A DNA stretch of 64,000 nucleotides from Rhizobiaceae bacterium (GTDB lineage: Bacteria > Pseudomonadota > Alphaproteobacteria > Rhizobiales > Rhizobiaceae): positions 23,686 through 87,685 of the forward strand of contig JAHBYU010000003.1 of NCBI GenBank assembly GCA_019635775.1. Reading direction: 5' to 3'. How positions within the stretch are numbered: the first letter of the stretch is position 1; the number at the start of each line of letters is the position of its first letter. Under the pieces are notes generated by a model. The model did not search any database. It was not told the DNA's origin and was given only the letters and a program-made list of their open reading frames with translations. The translations under genes were made by a program, and so were the position numbers. This document shows, piece after piece, positions 17,810 to 25,872 of the stretch.

Positions 17810-19216
17810 TTAGCGGATCAGCCCCAGCACGCCTGGCAGCCAGAGGCTGACGGCCGGGACGAAGGTGATGATCAGAAGCGCGATCAGCAACGGTGCCAGC
17901 CACGGCAGGATCGCCATTGTCGTTGCCTCTATCGATAGCTTGGATATCCGCGACAGCACGAACAGCACCATGCCGACCGGCGGCGTCAAAAGGCCTATCA
18001 TGAGGTTGAGCGTGACGATGAGGCCGAGGTGAACCGGGTCAACGCCGTACTGGACCGCCATCGGCATCAGGATGGGCACAAGGATGGTGATTGCCGCGAT
18101 CGTGTCGAGGAAGGAGCCGACCACGAGCAGGATGAGGTTGACCAGTAAGAGGAACACCCAGGGGCTTTCGGTCAGCGAGAAGATGAAGGCCGAGAAGAGC
18201 TGGGCCGCCTGACTGACAGTCAGGAGCCATGCGAAGATGGACGCCGCCGTCACGATGAAAAGCACCGAGGCCGTCGTCTCAATCGTGTCGAAGCTTGCCT
18301 TGGCGAGCGTCCTCAAGGTCATGGTGCGATAGCGAACGAGGCCGAGGAAAAGCGACCAGATGACCGCTGCGACCGCAGCCTCGGTCGGCGTGAACCATCC
18401 CATCGTCATTCCGCCGATCAGGATGACGGGTGTCATCAGCGCCATGACGGCGGAAAAGTCGAAATACCAGTCAAGTGCAATGAGTGCGGCGAGCGCGACC
18501 AGCACCGCAATATTCACTGAGAGGCCCGCCATGACGAGCAGGTAGACGGCAAGCGGGAAGCACGCGACGACAACCACCTCGATCGAGGCGGCCGCCAATT
18601 GCCGAAGTTCGAAAGGCGTGTCAGATCCCCACCCCTTGCTGCGGGCGAAGAAGAACACCGTGAGCATCATCAGGGCGGTCATGATGAGACCCGGCACGAT
18701 TCCAGCCATGAACAGCGCGCCGATCGAGACATTCGCCAGCATGCCGTAGATGACGAATGGCAGCGAAGGTGGGAAGATCGGTCCAAGCGTAGCCGATGCC
18801 GCCGTGACCCCGACAGCAGCCTCGACGGGGTAGCCATGATCCTTCATCGCCTTGATCTCGATCGTGCCGATGCCGGCGGCGTCCGCGAGCGCCGTGCCGG
18901 ACATGCCCGAGAACACGACGGAGCCGATGATGTTGACCTGCGCGAGTCCGCCACGCATCCAGCCGACCAGCGAAAGCGCGAAATGGTAGATGCGGCCGGT
19001 GACGCCCGCGATGTTCATCAGGTTTCCAGCCATGATGAAGAACGGAACCGCAAGCAGCGGAAAGCTCTCGACACCCGCGATCATGCGCTGCGCCGCGATG
19101 ATGTCCGGCGCCACCCCGTAGAACACGAGATAGAGCAGGGAGGCGACAGCCATGGCGACCGCGACCGGTACGCCGACGATCATGAAGACCAGGAAGGAGC
19201 CGATGAGAAGAAGCAT
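17810..19216 (-). CDS. TRAP transporter large permease (DctM type)
   Basis: This 468-residue, strongly hydrophobic permease has the DctM fold of about 12 transmembrane segments. Typical segments are PFFIMAGNLMN, SAASATLGPIFPPSLPFVIYG near one third of the length, and LNLMIGLLTPPVGMVLFVLSRIS near the C-terminus. It is Na+-coupled in characterised members. It is slightly longer than the usual 425-440 residues because of extra sequence in the middle. It follows the small permease gene by 3 nt and is the last gene of the binding protein-small-large unit. Substrate unknown. Confidence 0.92.
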   Translation of the reverse strand: MLLLIGSFLVFMIVGVPVAVAMAVASLLYLVFYGVAPDIIAAQRMIAGVESFPLLAVPFFIMAGNLMNIAGVTGRIYHFALSLVGWMRGGLAQVNIIGSVVFSGMSGTALADAAGIGTIEIKAMKDHGYPVEAAVGVTAASATLGPIFPPSLPFVIYGMLANVSIGALFMAGIVPGLIMTALMMLTVFFFARSKGWGSDTPFELRQLAAASIEVVVVACFPLAVYLLVMAGLSVNIAVLVALAALIALDWYFDFSAVMALMTPVILIGGMTMGWFTPTEAAVAAVIWSLFLGLVRYRTMTLRTLAKASFDTIETTASVLFIVTAASIFAWLLTVSQAAQLFSAFIFSLTESPWVFLLLVNLILLVVGSFLDTIAAITILVPILMPMAVQYGVDPVHLGLIVTLNLMIGLLTPPVGMVLFVLSRISKLSIEATTMAILPWLAPLLIALLIITFVPAVSLWLPGVLGLIR

Positions 19217-19219
19217 TGG

Positions 19220-19795
19220 TCAGATTCCCGGCACGTTGTTGGCGTCGTCGGCCTGTTCGCGAACCGTCTTTTCTTCCGTCAGGTCGCGGTAGAAATTCTG
19301 CAAAGCCCGAAGGGTCATCAGGGCAAAGGCTGCCAGCACCGAATAGAAAACGATGCCACGCGGAAGGTTGACCGTGACCATGCGTTCCTTGCCGACGATC
19401 GCAACATAGCGCCACATCAGCCACGTCATGTAGGCGAAGAAGGCGATCACCAGGACATCGACGAGGATCGAAAGGACGCGGCCGGCGCCGCGCGGGATCA
19501 GGCGGTAGATGAAGTCTACCTTTATGTGACGCATCAGCCTTACGCACATGACCGACCCGAGGAAGACGACCATGACAAGGCAGTTGGCCGCTATTTCCTC
19601 CGTCCAGGCAAGGCTGTTGTTGAGGACGTAGCGCGTGAAGAACTGGAGTACGACGCAGCCCGCCATGCCCCAGAACAGGGCGAAGGTGACCCAGTCCTCG
19701 ATGGCATAGGCGGACAGGTCGACGGGCTCGGCCTCATCCTCGAAGGATCTGGCCATCTCGTCGATGCTGACAGTCGTGTGGTCCGAATGGTCCAT
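19220..19795 (-). CDS. TRAP transporter small permease (DctQ type)
   Basis: This 191-residue protein has about four transmembrane segments. It carries the DctQ pattern FTRYVLNNSLAWTEEIAANC, which contains the conserved aromatic-Trp-Glu-Glu feature. The N-terminal 35 residues are acidic and cytoplasmic. The start has GGAAGG 5 nt upstream. It sits between the binding protein and the large permease, as in most TRAP operons. A loose 11-bp stem (19839-19849 with 19867-19877, one mismatch) lies in the 91-nt spacer before it. Confidence 0.9.
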   Translation of the reverse strand: MDHSDHTTVSIDEMARSFEDEAEPVDLSAYAIEDWVTFALFWGMAGCVVLQFFTRYVLNNSLAWTEEIAANCLVMVVFLGSVMCVRLMRHIKVDFIYRLIPRGAGRVLSILVDVLVIAFFAYMTWLMWRYVAIVGKERMVTVNLPRGIVFYSVLAAFALMTLRALQNFYRDLTEEKTVREQADDANNVPGI

Positions 19796-19886
19796 CGAAG
19801 CCTTCCGATCCGCAGTCAGGCAGAGTGTGGCCCGGAGGGAGTGGACGCGCCGGCGCGGAGCCTGGTCGCGCCCACTCGCGTCGGAA

Positions 19887-20861
19887 CTACTGGATTGCCT
19901 GTATGGCGTCCCAGTCCGCCTTGTCGTAGCCGAACTCCTCGAACGTCACTTTCTCGGCGACGGTGTTCTGGAAGTCGGCCCGGTCGATTTCGGTGACGGT
20001 CAGACCCTGATCCTTGAAGAACTGGACCAGTTCCTTTTCGCGCTCGACGATCTTGGCGGTCGTGCGTTGAGAGGCTTCGCGCATGACATCCGTGAAGATC
20101 TGCTTGTCCTCGTCGGAAAGCGACGCCCAGCGGCTCTTGGAGACGATGGTGTTGAGGTGATCGACGATGTGGCCGGTCAGGATGATATGCTTCTGGACCT
20201 CGAAGAACTTCTTGGCCTCGATCGTGGTCAGCGGATTTTCCTGCGCCTCAACGGTGCCGTTCTGCAGCGCGATATAGACTTCCGCGAAGGCTATGGGCGC
20301 CGTGTTGGCCCCGCAGGCGCGCGGCATGGCAAGGTATGCCGGCACGTCAGGGACGCGGATCTTCAGGCCTTCCATGTCCGAGCATTTCGCAATCGGCTTG
20401 TTAGAGGTCGTGTGGCGCGTTCCGTAGTAGGTAGTCGCGGCAATGTGGTGTCCCGACGCCTCCTCGTAGCCCTTGGCAAGCTTGTTGTAGGTGTCGCTGC
20501 CGACATAGGCGAGCAGATGGTCCGCGTCGCGAAAGGTGAAGGGATAGTAGGTGACGCCGATCGGCGCATATTCGCGCGCTGCAAAGCTTGAGCCGGAAAT
20601 GATGATGTCGACGGTGCCCAGCGTCAGGCCCTGGTTGATGTCGGACTCCTTGCCGAGCTGCGAGGAAGGAAAGACGTCGATCTTATAGCGCCCGTCGGTT
20701 CGCTTCTCGATCTCGCCAGCGGCCCAAACCGATTCGGTGTGGAACGGTTCGGACGGCTCGTAGACATGGGCCCACTTCAGCACCGTCTGAGCCGATGCCG
20801 CCGAGAACGGCAAGGCAACCGCCGCCGCGATGCCCAGAACTGCCGAATAACGAAACTTCAT
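19887..20861 (-). CDS. TRAP transporter substrate-binding protein (DctP type)
   Basis: This is a periplasmic DctP-family protein of about 324 residues. The start at 20861 is set by a signal peptide (MKFRYSAVLGIAAAVALPFS, cleavage near ASA) and by GGAGG about 8 nt upstream. The segment LKIRVPDVPAYLAMPR contains the Arg that binds substrate carboxylate in this family. GTVEAQENPLTT is another DctP signature. The ligand is therefore probably an organic acid; a sugar acid would suit a neighbour of inositol genes, but that is a guess. A palindrome and a -35-like TTGACC lie upstream. Confidence 0.9.
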   Translation of the reverse strand: MKFRYSAVLGIAAAVALPFSAASAQTVLKWAHVYEPSEPFHTESVWAAGEIEKRTDGRYKIDVFPSSQLGKESDINQGLTLGTVDIIISGSSFAAREYAPIGVTYYPFTFRDADHLLAYVGSDTYNKLAKGYEEASGHHIAATTYYGTRHTTSNKPIAKCSDMEGLKIRVPDVPAYLAMPRACGANTAPIAFAEVYIALQNGTVEAQENPLTTIEAKKFFEVQKHIILTGHIVDHLNTIVSKSRWASLSDEDKQIFTDVMREASQRTTAKIVEREKELVQFFKDQGLTVTEIDRADFQNTVAEKVTFEEFGYDKADWDAIQAIQ

Positions 20862-21222
20862 GCACTTTCCTCCCTGTGTGATGCCTTCGCCTTCCGATGT
20901 GAGAGGCAGGCGGGTTCCCTTTTTCCTCTTCTTCCGGCACATGCCGGACCCAACCGGCGCGCCGCCGGAATTCTCCCTCAGGCGGAACGCTCGTTGCGAA
21001 CTGGCCCTACCAATCTGGAAAGTGAAATATGCGGGCAGTGAGGTCAAGCATTCGATTCCGCATAGTGCGGCAAGGTCGCCCCAAAAGCGGCTCGCCTCAC
21101 GCTGGGAAGGCCGACGTGACATGACTTTGCCGCGGCGCTCTGCTATCTGCGGCCCTTATTCAGCCGGCTTCGTCATTTCGTCATGGAAATCGCCTAAGGA
21201 CGCGCTGACAGGGATTCTTTCG
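20862..21222. other. 361-bp intergenic region between TRAP and phosphonate genes
   Basis: This divergent spacer has no convincing gene. It holds the dctP ribosome binding site, a minus-strand TTGACC (21042-21047) that may be the dctP -35, and the palindrome at 21058-21070. On the phosphonate side there is a short direct repeat of CGTCAT (21171-21184). Its 8-nt period does not fit the 11-nt spacing of a Pho box. Confidence 0.6.
21058..21070. promoter_or_regulatory. CCGCA-TAG-TGCGG palindrome upstream of the TRAP operon
   Basis: This is a perfect 5-bp inverted repeat with a 3-nt spacer, extended as TTCCGCA/TGCGGCA. It resembles operators of IclR-family regulators (TTCCGC..GCGGAA). It lies just upstream of a TTGACC element that could drive the TRAP genes. 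No IclR-type regulator is encoded in the window. Confidence 0.35.
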
Positions 21223-21930
21223 ATGCGCTACGCCATTTATTTCACGCCAGGGCAGAACGAAACTTTGACACGCCTCGCGGCGAGCTGGCTTGGACGCGAC
21301 GCCTTCACCGACGCGTCCGTGCCTCCCCCGGCCGTGTCCTCGCTGGCGGCGGCCGAGATCGCCTTTCATACGGCGAGCGCGCGCCGATACGGTTTTCACG
21401 CTACCCTGAAGGCGCCGTTCCATCTCGCATCGGGAACGACTGAGGCCGAGCTCGATGCAACGCTGGCGAGATACGCCGACGCCGCGCAACCGGTGCGGTT
21501 GCCGAAGCTGGTGGTCAAGCGCCTGGACGGGTTTCTCGCGCTGGTTCCTGGAGGCGCCGCGCCGGAACTCAACAGCCTGGCTGGCGAGATCGTCACGCAT
21601 TTCGATCGCTTTCGCGCGCCACTGTCGGATGCGGACATGAAGCGACGCAATCCCGAGGCACTGGGACCGGACGAGTTCCGAAACCTGATTCAATGGGGCT
21701 ATCCATACGTCTTCGAAAGCTTCCGGTTCCACATGACGCTGACCGGCCGCGTCTCCGACGGCGACCTGCCGCGCGTGCGCGCAGCGATAGACGAGGTCTT
21801 TGCGACGGTGCTCGACCAGCCGGTCGTCATCGACGGGCTAGCCCTCTTCGTCGAGCCGGAACCCGGCGCTCCGTTTCTTGTCAAATCCTGGTATGAGCTC
21901 GGCGGCCGCCGGGAAAGAAAGACAGCCTGA
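21223..21930 (+). CDS. DUF1045 / 2H phosphoesterase-like phosphonate metabolism protein
   Basis: This 235-residue protein begins MRYAIYFTP. It has two HxT motifs, FHATLKAPFH (about residues 66-75) and FHMTLTGRV (about 168-176), the signature of 2H phosphoesterases. The family (DUF1045) is recurrently found in phosphonate operons. The stop overlaps the phnM start as TGATG, so the two are translationally coupled. A plausible role is hydrolysis of the cyclic ribose phosphate made by C-P lyase, the job of PhnP in E. coli; this is inference. Upstream in-frame ATG codons are rejected because the extension has no conserved character. Confidence 0.85.
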   Translation: MRYAIYFTPGQNETLTRLAASWLGRDAFTDASVPPPAVSSLAAAEIAFHTASARRYGFHATLKAPFHLASGTTEAELDATLARYADAAQPVRLPKLVVKRLDGFLALVPGGAAPELNSLAGEIVTHFDRFRAPLSDADMKRRNPEALGPDEFRNLIQWGYPYVFESFRFHMTLTGRVSDGDLPRVRAAIDEVFATVLDQPVVIDGLALFVEPEPGAPFLVKSWYELGGRRERKTA

Positions 21931-23066
21931 TGTCCGAAATCGTTCTGACAAACGCCAACATCGTGCTCGCCGACGAGGTCGTTCCCGGCAGCGTCGTCAT
22001 CCGCGACGGCAAGATCGCGGAGATCGATCGCGGTCCGGTTCGCGCCGGCAAGGACATGGAGGGCGACTACATCATCCCCGGCCTTGTCGAACTGCACACG
22101 GACCACCTCGAAGGCCATTATGCGCCGCGCCCCAAGGTGCGTTGGAACCCGATCGCTTCCGTGCTTGCGCACGATGCCCAGATCGCAACCGCCGGCATAA
22201 CGACGGTGTTCGATGCGTTGCGCGTCGGCATGGATTACGAGGCCGACCTGACGATGCAGGACATGCGGAAGCTTGCCGATGCGATCGAGGCGAGTGTCAG
22301 CGAAGATCTGGTGCGCGCCGACCACTTCATCCACCTGCGCTGCGAGGTCTCCGCACCCGATTGCCTGGAGGCGTTTTCGTTGTTCGAAGGCGACTATCGG
22401 GTGAAACTGGCCTCCCTCATGGACCATGCGCCGGGACAACGGCAGTTCGCGAGCTTCGACGCCTATGCGGTCTACTACATGGGCAAGATGAAGATGTCGG
22501 AGGAACAGTTCCGCATCTATTGCGACGCGCGCATCGCCCAGTCGCAGCAGAATTCGGCGCCCAACAGGATTGCTGTCGCTGCGGCCTGCCACGATCGGGG
22601 CATCGTGCTGGCGAGCCATGACGACGCAACGGTCGCGCATGTCGAAGAGGCCGTGGACCAGGGCATCCGCGTCGCGGAATTCCCAACGACGATGGAAGCG
22701 GCCGCCGCCTCGAAGCAGGCCGGCCTCGGCGTGCTGATGGGCGCACCGAACGTCATGCGCGGCGGATCGCATTCCGGCAACGTTTCGGCTCGCGATCTGG
22801 CGGCTGACGGCCTGCTGGATATCCTTTCCTCGGATTACATTCCCTTCAGTCTGATCCAGTCTGCCTTCTTCATCGGTGATGCCGTCGAAGGCATCAGCCT
22901 GCCGCAGGCCGTCGCGATGGTGTCGAAGAACCCCGCGGATGCCGTAGGGCTCACCGACCGCGGCGTGATCGAGCCGGGACGCCGCGCCGATCTGGTACGC
23001 GTACGCCTCGACGAGCATGTTCCGGTGGTTCGCACCGTCTGGCGCGAGGGACGCCGCGTCGCATGA
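21930..23066 (+). CDS. phnM: alpha-D-Ribose 1-methylphosphonate 5-triphosphate diphosphatase PhnM
   Basis: This 378-residue amidohydrolase has the metal-binding motif ELHTDHLEGH near residue 55, a distal His-Asp site in VLASHDDATVAHV, and the closing segment SSDYIPFSLIQ. PhnM removes diphosphate from the ribosyl-phosphonate triphosphate before C-P bond cleavage (EC 3.6.1.63). The length agrees with the family. It overlaps the preceding gene by 1 nt and phnN by 4 nt. The core C-P lyase genes phnG-L are not in this window and must lie elsewhere if the pathway works. Confidence 0.93.
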   Translation: MSEIVLTNANIVLADEVVPGSVVIRDGKIAEIDRGPVRAGKDMEGDYIIPGLVELHTDHLEGHYAPRPKVRWNPIASVLAHDAQIATAGITTVFDALRVGMDYEADLTMQDMRKLADAIEASVSEDLVRADHFIHLRCEVSAPDCLEAFSLFEGDYRVKLASLMDHAPGQRQFASFDAYAVYYMGKMKMSEEQFRIYCDARIAQSQQNSAPNRIAVAAACHDRGIVLASHDDATVAHVEEAVDQGIRVAEFPTTMEAAAASKQAGLGVLMGAPNVMRGGSHSGNVSARDLAADGLLDILSSDYIPFSLIQSAFFIGDAVEGISLPQAVAMVSKNPADAVGLTDRGVIEPGRRADLVRVRLDEHVPVVRTVWREGRRVA

Positions 23067-23686
23067 TGACATCGGCGATGCTCGAGCGCGCGCAGGAAAG
23101 CGCCCTGCCCATCCGAAACGGTGCATTCGTCGCGGTCGTCGGACCGAGCGGTGCGGGCAAGGATACGCTGATCGCGCATGCGAAGGCTGCGCTGTCCGAG
23201 GAGCCAAAGGTCGACTTCGTGCGCCGCGTCATAACGCGGTCATGCGACGGCTCGACCGAGATCCATGATTCGATGAGTGACGCGGAATTTGTCGAAGCAG
23301 AGAAAAAGGGTGCTTTCGCGCTGTCTTGGGAGGCGCATGGCCTTCGCTACGGCATCCCGTCCAGTGTCGATGGGGCGCTCCATGCTGGCCATGTCGCGAT
23401 CGCCAACCTCTCGCGCGGCGCGCTGCCGGCACTGCGCGAGCGCTACGCGAACGTCGCCGTGGTCGAGGTAACGGCCGATCCGGAAATCCTCGCCTCGCGC
23501 CTTGCTGGTCGTGGTCGCGAGACGAAGGAGGAAATCCTGTCGCGCCTGGCCCGCACGATCGCTTGCGAAACAACGGGGCCGGCGATCCCGCTCGACAACA
23601 GCGGACCGGCGCAAATCGCCGGCGACAGACTCGTTTCCATCATTCGCAAGGCCATGGCATTCGCCGACATATCCGGCGCTGTCTGA
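23063..23686 (+). CDS. phnN: Ribose 1,5-bisphosphate phosphokinase PhnN
   Basis: This 207-residue P-loop kinase of the guanylate-kinase fold has Walker A VVGPSGAGKDTL near residue 25. It also has the base/sugar-phosphate region FALSWEAHGLRYGIPSS and the lid RGRETKEEILSRL. It converts ribose 1,5-bisphosphate to PRPP (EC 2.7.4.23), returning C-P lyase products to central metabolism. Two adjacent ATGs overlap the phnM stop. The gene ends 3 nt from the convergent DUF1513 gene. Confidence 0.93.
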   Translation: MMTSAMLERAQESALPIRNGAFVAVVGPSGAGKDTLIAHAKAALSEEPKVDFVRRVITRSCDGSTEIHDSMSDAEFVEAEKKGAFALSWEAHGLRYGIPSSVDGALHAGHVAIANLSRGALPALRERYANVAVVEVTADPEILASRLAGRGRETKEEILSRLARTIACETTGPAIPLDNSGPAQIAGDRLVSIIRKAMAFADISGAV

Positions 23687-23689
23687 GGG

Positions 23690-24796
23690 TCAGGAGATTC
23701 TCAGCATGTGGTTGTCCCAGACATAATCTCCATTCGTGGAGGATACGCCGGAAGGCTCGACGATTTCTCCGGTTCCCGTCGTCACCATGAAGCCGGACCG
23801 GTCCGGCGCGACACCGCAGACCTCGGTCAAGCCTTCAACCCTTTTGATTTCGCCCGTTTCCGCCTCGATGACCGCATAGGCGTTACCCTGGGGCGAGGTT
23901 ACAGCGACCGTGCCGGCCTCGCGGTTCGCAGCGACGGAGCCGATATAGTTGCGAAAGCCCGCAAGCACCTTCGGTTCCATGTCGAGCAATTGCAGATCCT
24001 TGCCGCGAACCGCCCGGCCGACCAGACCCGGCCGCTCCGTCGCGGGCCCTTCATGCTGGCAGCCGAACCAGACAGTGCCTGTCTGGTCTACATCCATGTG
24101 GCGGATCGAGAGCTGGTGCAGTTCGGCGGGCAGTTCATGCTTCTCGACCAGATCGCCCGTTACCCTGTCGACCAACACGAAGGACGGCTTCATGGTTGGC
24201 AGGTTCAGCTTTGCGCGTCCGAAATCCGGATGCGTCTCGATACCGCCATTGGCAATCGCGATGGTTCGGCCATCGCCGAGAAGAAGAAGTTCGTGCGGAC
24301 CGACGCCGTATGTTGGAAATTCCCCGATCCGTGAAAATCCGTCCTTCGCATCGTAGATGCCGACCATGCCGGCTGCGTTTTCGAAATCGTTCTCGGTTGT
24401 GTAGAGCAAAGCTCCATCTGGAGAAAAAACGCCGTGGCCGAAAAAGTGCCGACCGGGCATGCTTTCGACCGTTGTCGGCGCTGCGCGGCCCGTATGATCA
24501 AAGGCCACGAAGAAGGTGCCCGGTTGGCGGGCAAAGACCACCGAGCGTCGCGAAACCGGATCGAAGGTGATGTCGTGACCGCGATCCGGCAGCTCGACCT
24601 CATGCAGTATTTTGCCGGCCTCGGAGAGGATCGCTGCTCCATATCGGCCGTCGCGGCGCTGATAGGCCGTGGCAAACACCGCGTCGGCTTCGAGTGTCGC
24701 CGCGAAAGCGTCCGGCGCGAGCGCGGAAACGAACGACACGCCGGCGGCCTTGAGAAAATCCCGGCGGTCGATCAGGCGGGTTCCATTTCGCCTCAT
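23690..24796 (-). CDS. Tat-exported DUF1513 beta-propeller protein of the imelysin iron operon
   Basis: This 368-residue protein has an N-terminal twin-arginine signal (RRDFLKAAGVSFVSALAP). Repeated WD-like beta-propeller blades follow (HDITFDPVSRRSVVFARQPG, GVFSPDGALLYTTENDFE, GPHELLLLGDGRTIAIANGG). This is DUF1513, whose biochemical role is unknown. In Pseudomonas the same family sits at the end of the Fur-regulated operon with IcmP-type imelysin and a di-haem protein (PA4370-PA4373). It begins 2 nt after the second imelysin and is the last gene of a six-gene unit. Tat export suggests it folds, perhaps with a cofactor, before export. Confidence 0.87.
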   Translation of the reverse strand: MRRNGTRLIDRRDFLKAAGVSFVSALAPDAFAATLEADAVFATAYQRRDGRYGAAILSEAGKILHEVELPDRGHDITFDPVSRRSVVFARQPGTFFVAFDHTGRAAPTTVESMPGRHFFGHGVFSPDGALLYTTENDFENAAGMVGIYDAKDGFSRIGEFPTYGVGPHELLLLGDGRTIAIANGGIETHPDFGRAKLNLPTMKPSFVLVDRVTGDLVEKHELPAELHQLSIRHMDVDQTGTVWFGCQHEGPATERPGLVGRAVRGKDLQLLDMEPKVLAGFRNYIGSVAANREAGTVAVTSPQGNAYAVIEAETGEIKRVEGLTEVCGVAPDRSGFMVTTGTGEIVEPSGVSSTNGDYVWDNHMLRIS

Positions 24797-24798
24797 CG

Positions 24799-25872
24799 CT
24801 AGTCCCCGTCCAGCGAAGAAAAGCCGGAGGTCAAGCCGAGCGCGCCGGACATCTGGGTGCCGAAGATACCCGAAAGGCTTGAGGTGACGACGCCGAAATA
24901 GGCGAGTTTGGCGCGCTTGTTCGGATCCGTGAGCACGTCGGCGATCGGACCGTGCAGTGTCGACAACGCGTTTGCAGCATTGGAGAACTCGAACAGGGCG
25001 CTGCTGCCGAGAAACGCCTGCTCCGCCGGCAAGGTACCTGCCAGTTTCGATGCGTCCAGCAGCGCGCGCATGCCCGCCATGTTTCCGGCCAGCGATGGCA
25101 CCGTCTGACCGGAACGCCAGAACAGCGCCTGTCTTGGCTTGTCCTGGCCTGCCTCCTCGCCGAGAAATCCGCCCAACCGAACGTCGCGCACCAGTTCCGT
25201 ACCCGTCACGAAAACGTCCATCAGCTCGGTGACGGCTTCCTTGCCGTCGCGAAAGATTGGGTTTTCGTCTGACGGCGTCGTCCAAACCTTCGCAAACCCG
25301 TTCGGATCGGACCACGCGGAATCAAGTTCGCCGGCAATCGTGTGGAGATTTTCAGCGATCGCCTCGCCATAGGCGCAGCGATAAGTGTTCCCTGCCGCAA
25401 GCGCCTCCGAACCGGTGCCAAAGAGCACGAACTCCAATGCGCCGAGCCCCTGCAGGGCGACGCTCTTTTCTGCGAGCGTTGCCGCATCGGTCGCAGTCGG
25501 GTCCTCGTCGGCAAGTGCGGCCTGCACCTGCTTCAGTCCGATGCTCTTGCGGTCAGGCCAGTAGAGGATACGTTCCAGCCGGTTCTGCTCCATCACTGGC
25601 CCGAACCGGATGATCTCGATGCGCGACCAAGCATCGACCGTGGTCGCGAATGCCGCCCTGATTGCATCGAGATTTGCTTGCGAGGGGGATGCGCAGAGCG
25701 TCTCGCCAGCTTCGGACAGTGCGGAGGTGGATCGGTTGAATGACTGGTAGCCGGGGCGGATGAAACCGTCGATGGCATTCGCGACAAGGTCCGTGGCCTT
25801 GCTCGCCTGCGCGATCCCCGCATTCGCAAGGAAGACAGCGACGACAAGGCAGGCTGCGGCACCCGGGCGCAT
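24799..25872 (-). CDS. Imelysin-family periplasmic iron-binding protein (second copy)
   Basis: This 357-residue imelysin (peptidase M75 domain) protein has a signal peptide (cleavage near AQA) and an all-helical body with RSTSALSEAGETLCASPS and VDAWSRIEIIRFGP. The canonical GxHxxE iron motif is changed: residues 142-147 read GLGALE, with Gly where His is expected. It starts with a TGATG overlap with the di-haem oxidoreductase. Imelysins bind or deliver iron in the periplasm. This copy, together with DUF1513, matches the PA4372-type partner of IcmP. Confidence 0.9.
   Translation of the reverse strand: MRPGAAACLVVAVFLANAGIAQASKATDLVANAIDGFIRPGYQSFNRSTSALSEAGETLCASPSQANLDAIRAAFATTVDAWSRIEIIRFGPVMEQNRLERILYWPDRKSIGLKQVQAALADEDPTATDAATLAEKSVALQGLGALEFVLFGTGSEALAAGNTYRCAYGEAIAENLHTIAGELDSAWSDPNGFAKVWTTPSDENPIFRDGKEAVTELMDVFVTGTELVRDVRLGGFLGEEAGQDKPRQALFWRSGQTVPSLAGNMAGMRALLDASKLAGTLPAEQAFLGSSALFEFSNAANALSTLHGPIADVLTDPNKRAKLAYFGVVTSSLSGIFGTQMSGALGLTSGFSSLDGD

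Noticed and set aside
18599-19996. A 465-codon plus-strand frame across the TRAP permease genes
   Set aside because: It is rich in Arg, Asp and His with no family resemblance, as expected from antisense reading of hydrophobic membrane-protein genes that are clearly real.
21165-21190. Pho box upstream of the phosphonate genes
   Set aside because: The CGTCAT repeat has an 8-nt period, while a Pho box needs CTGTCAT-type repeats 11 nt apart. No better match was found in the spacer.
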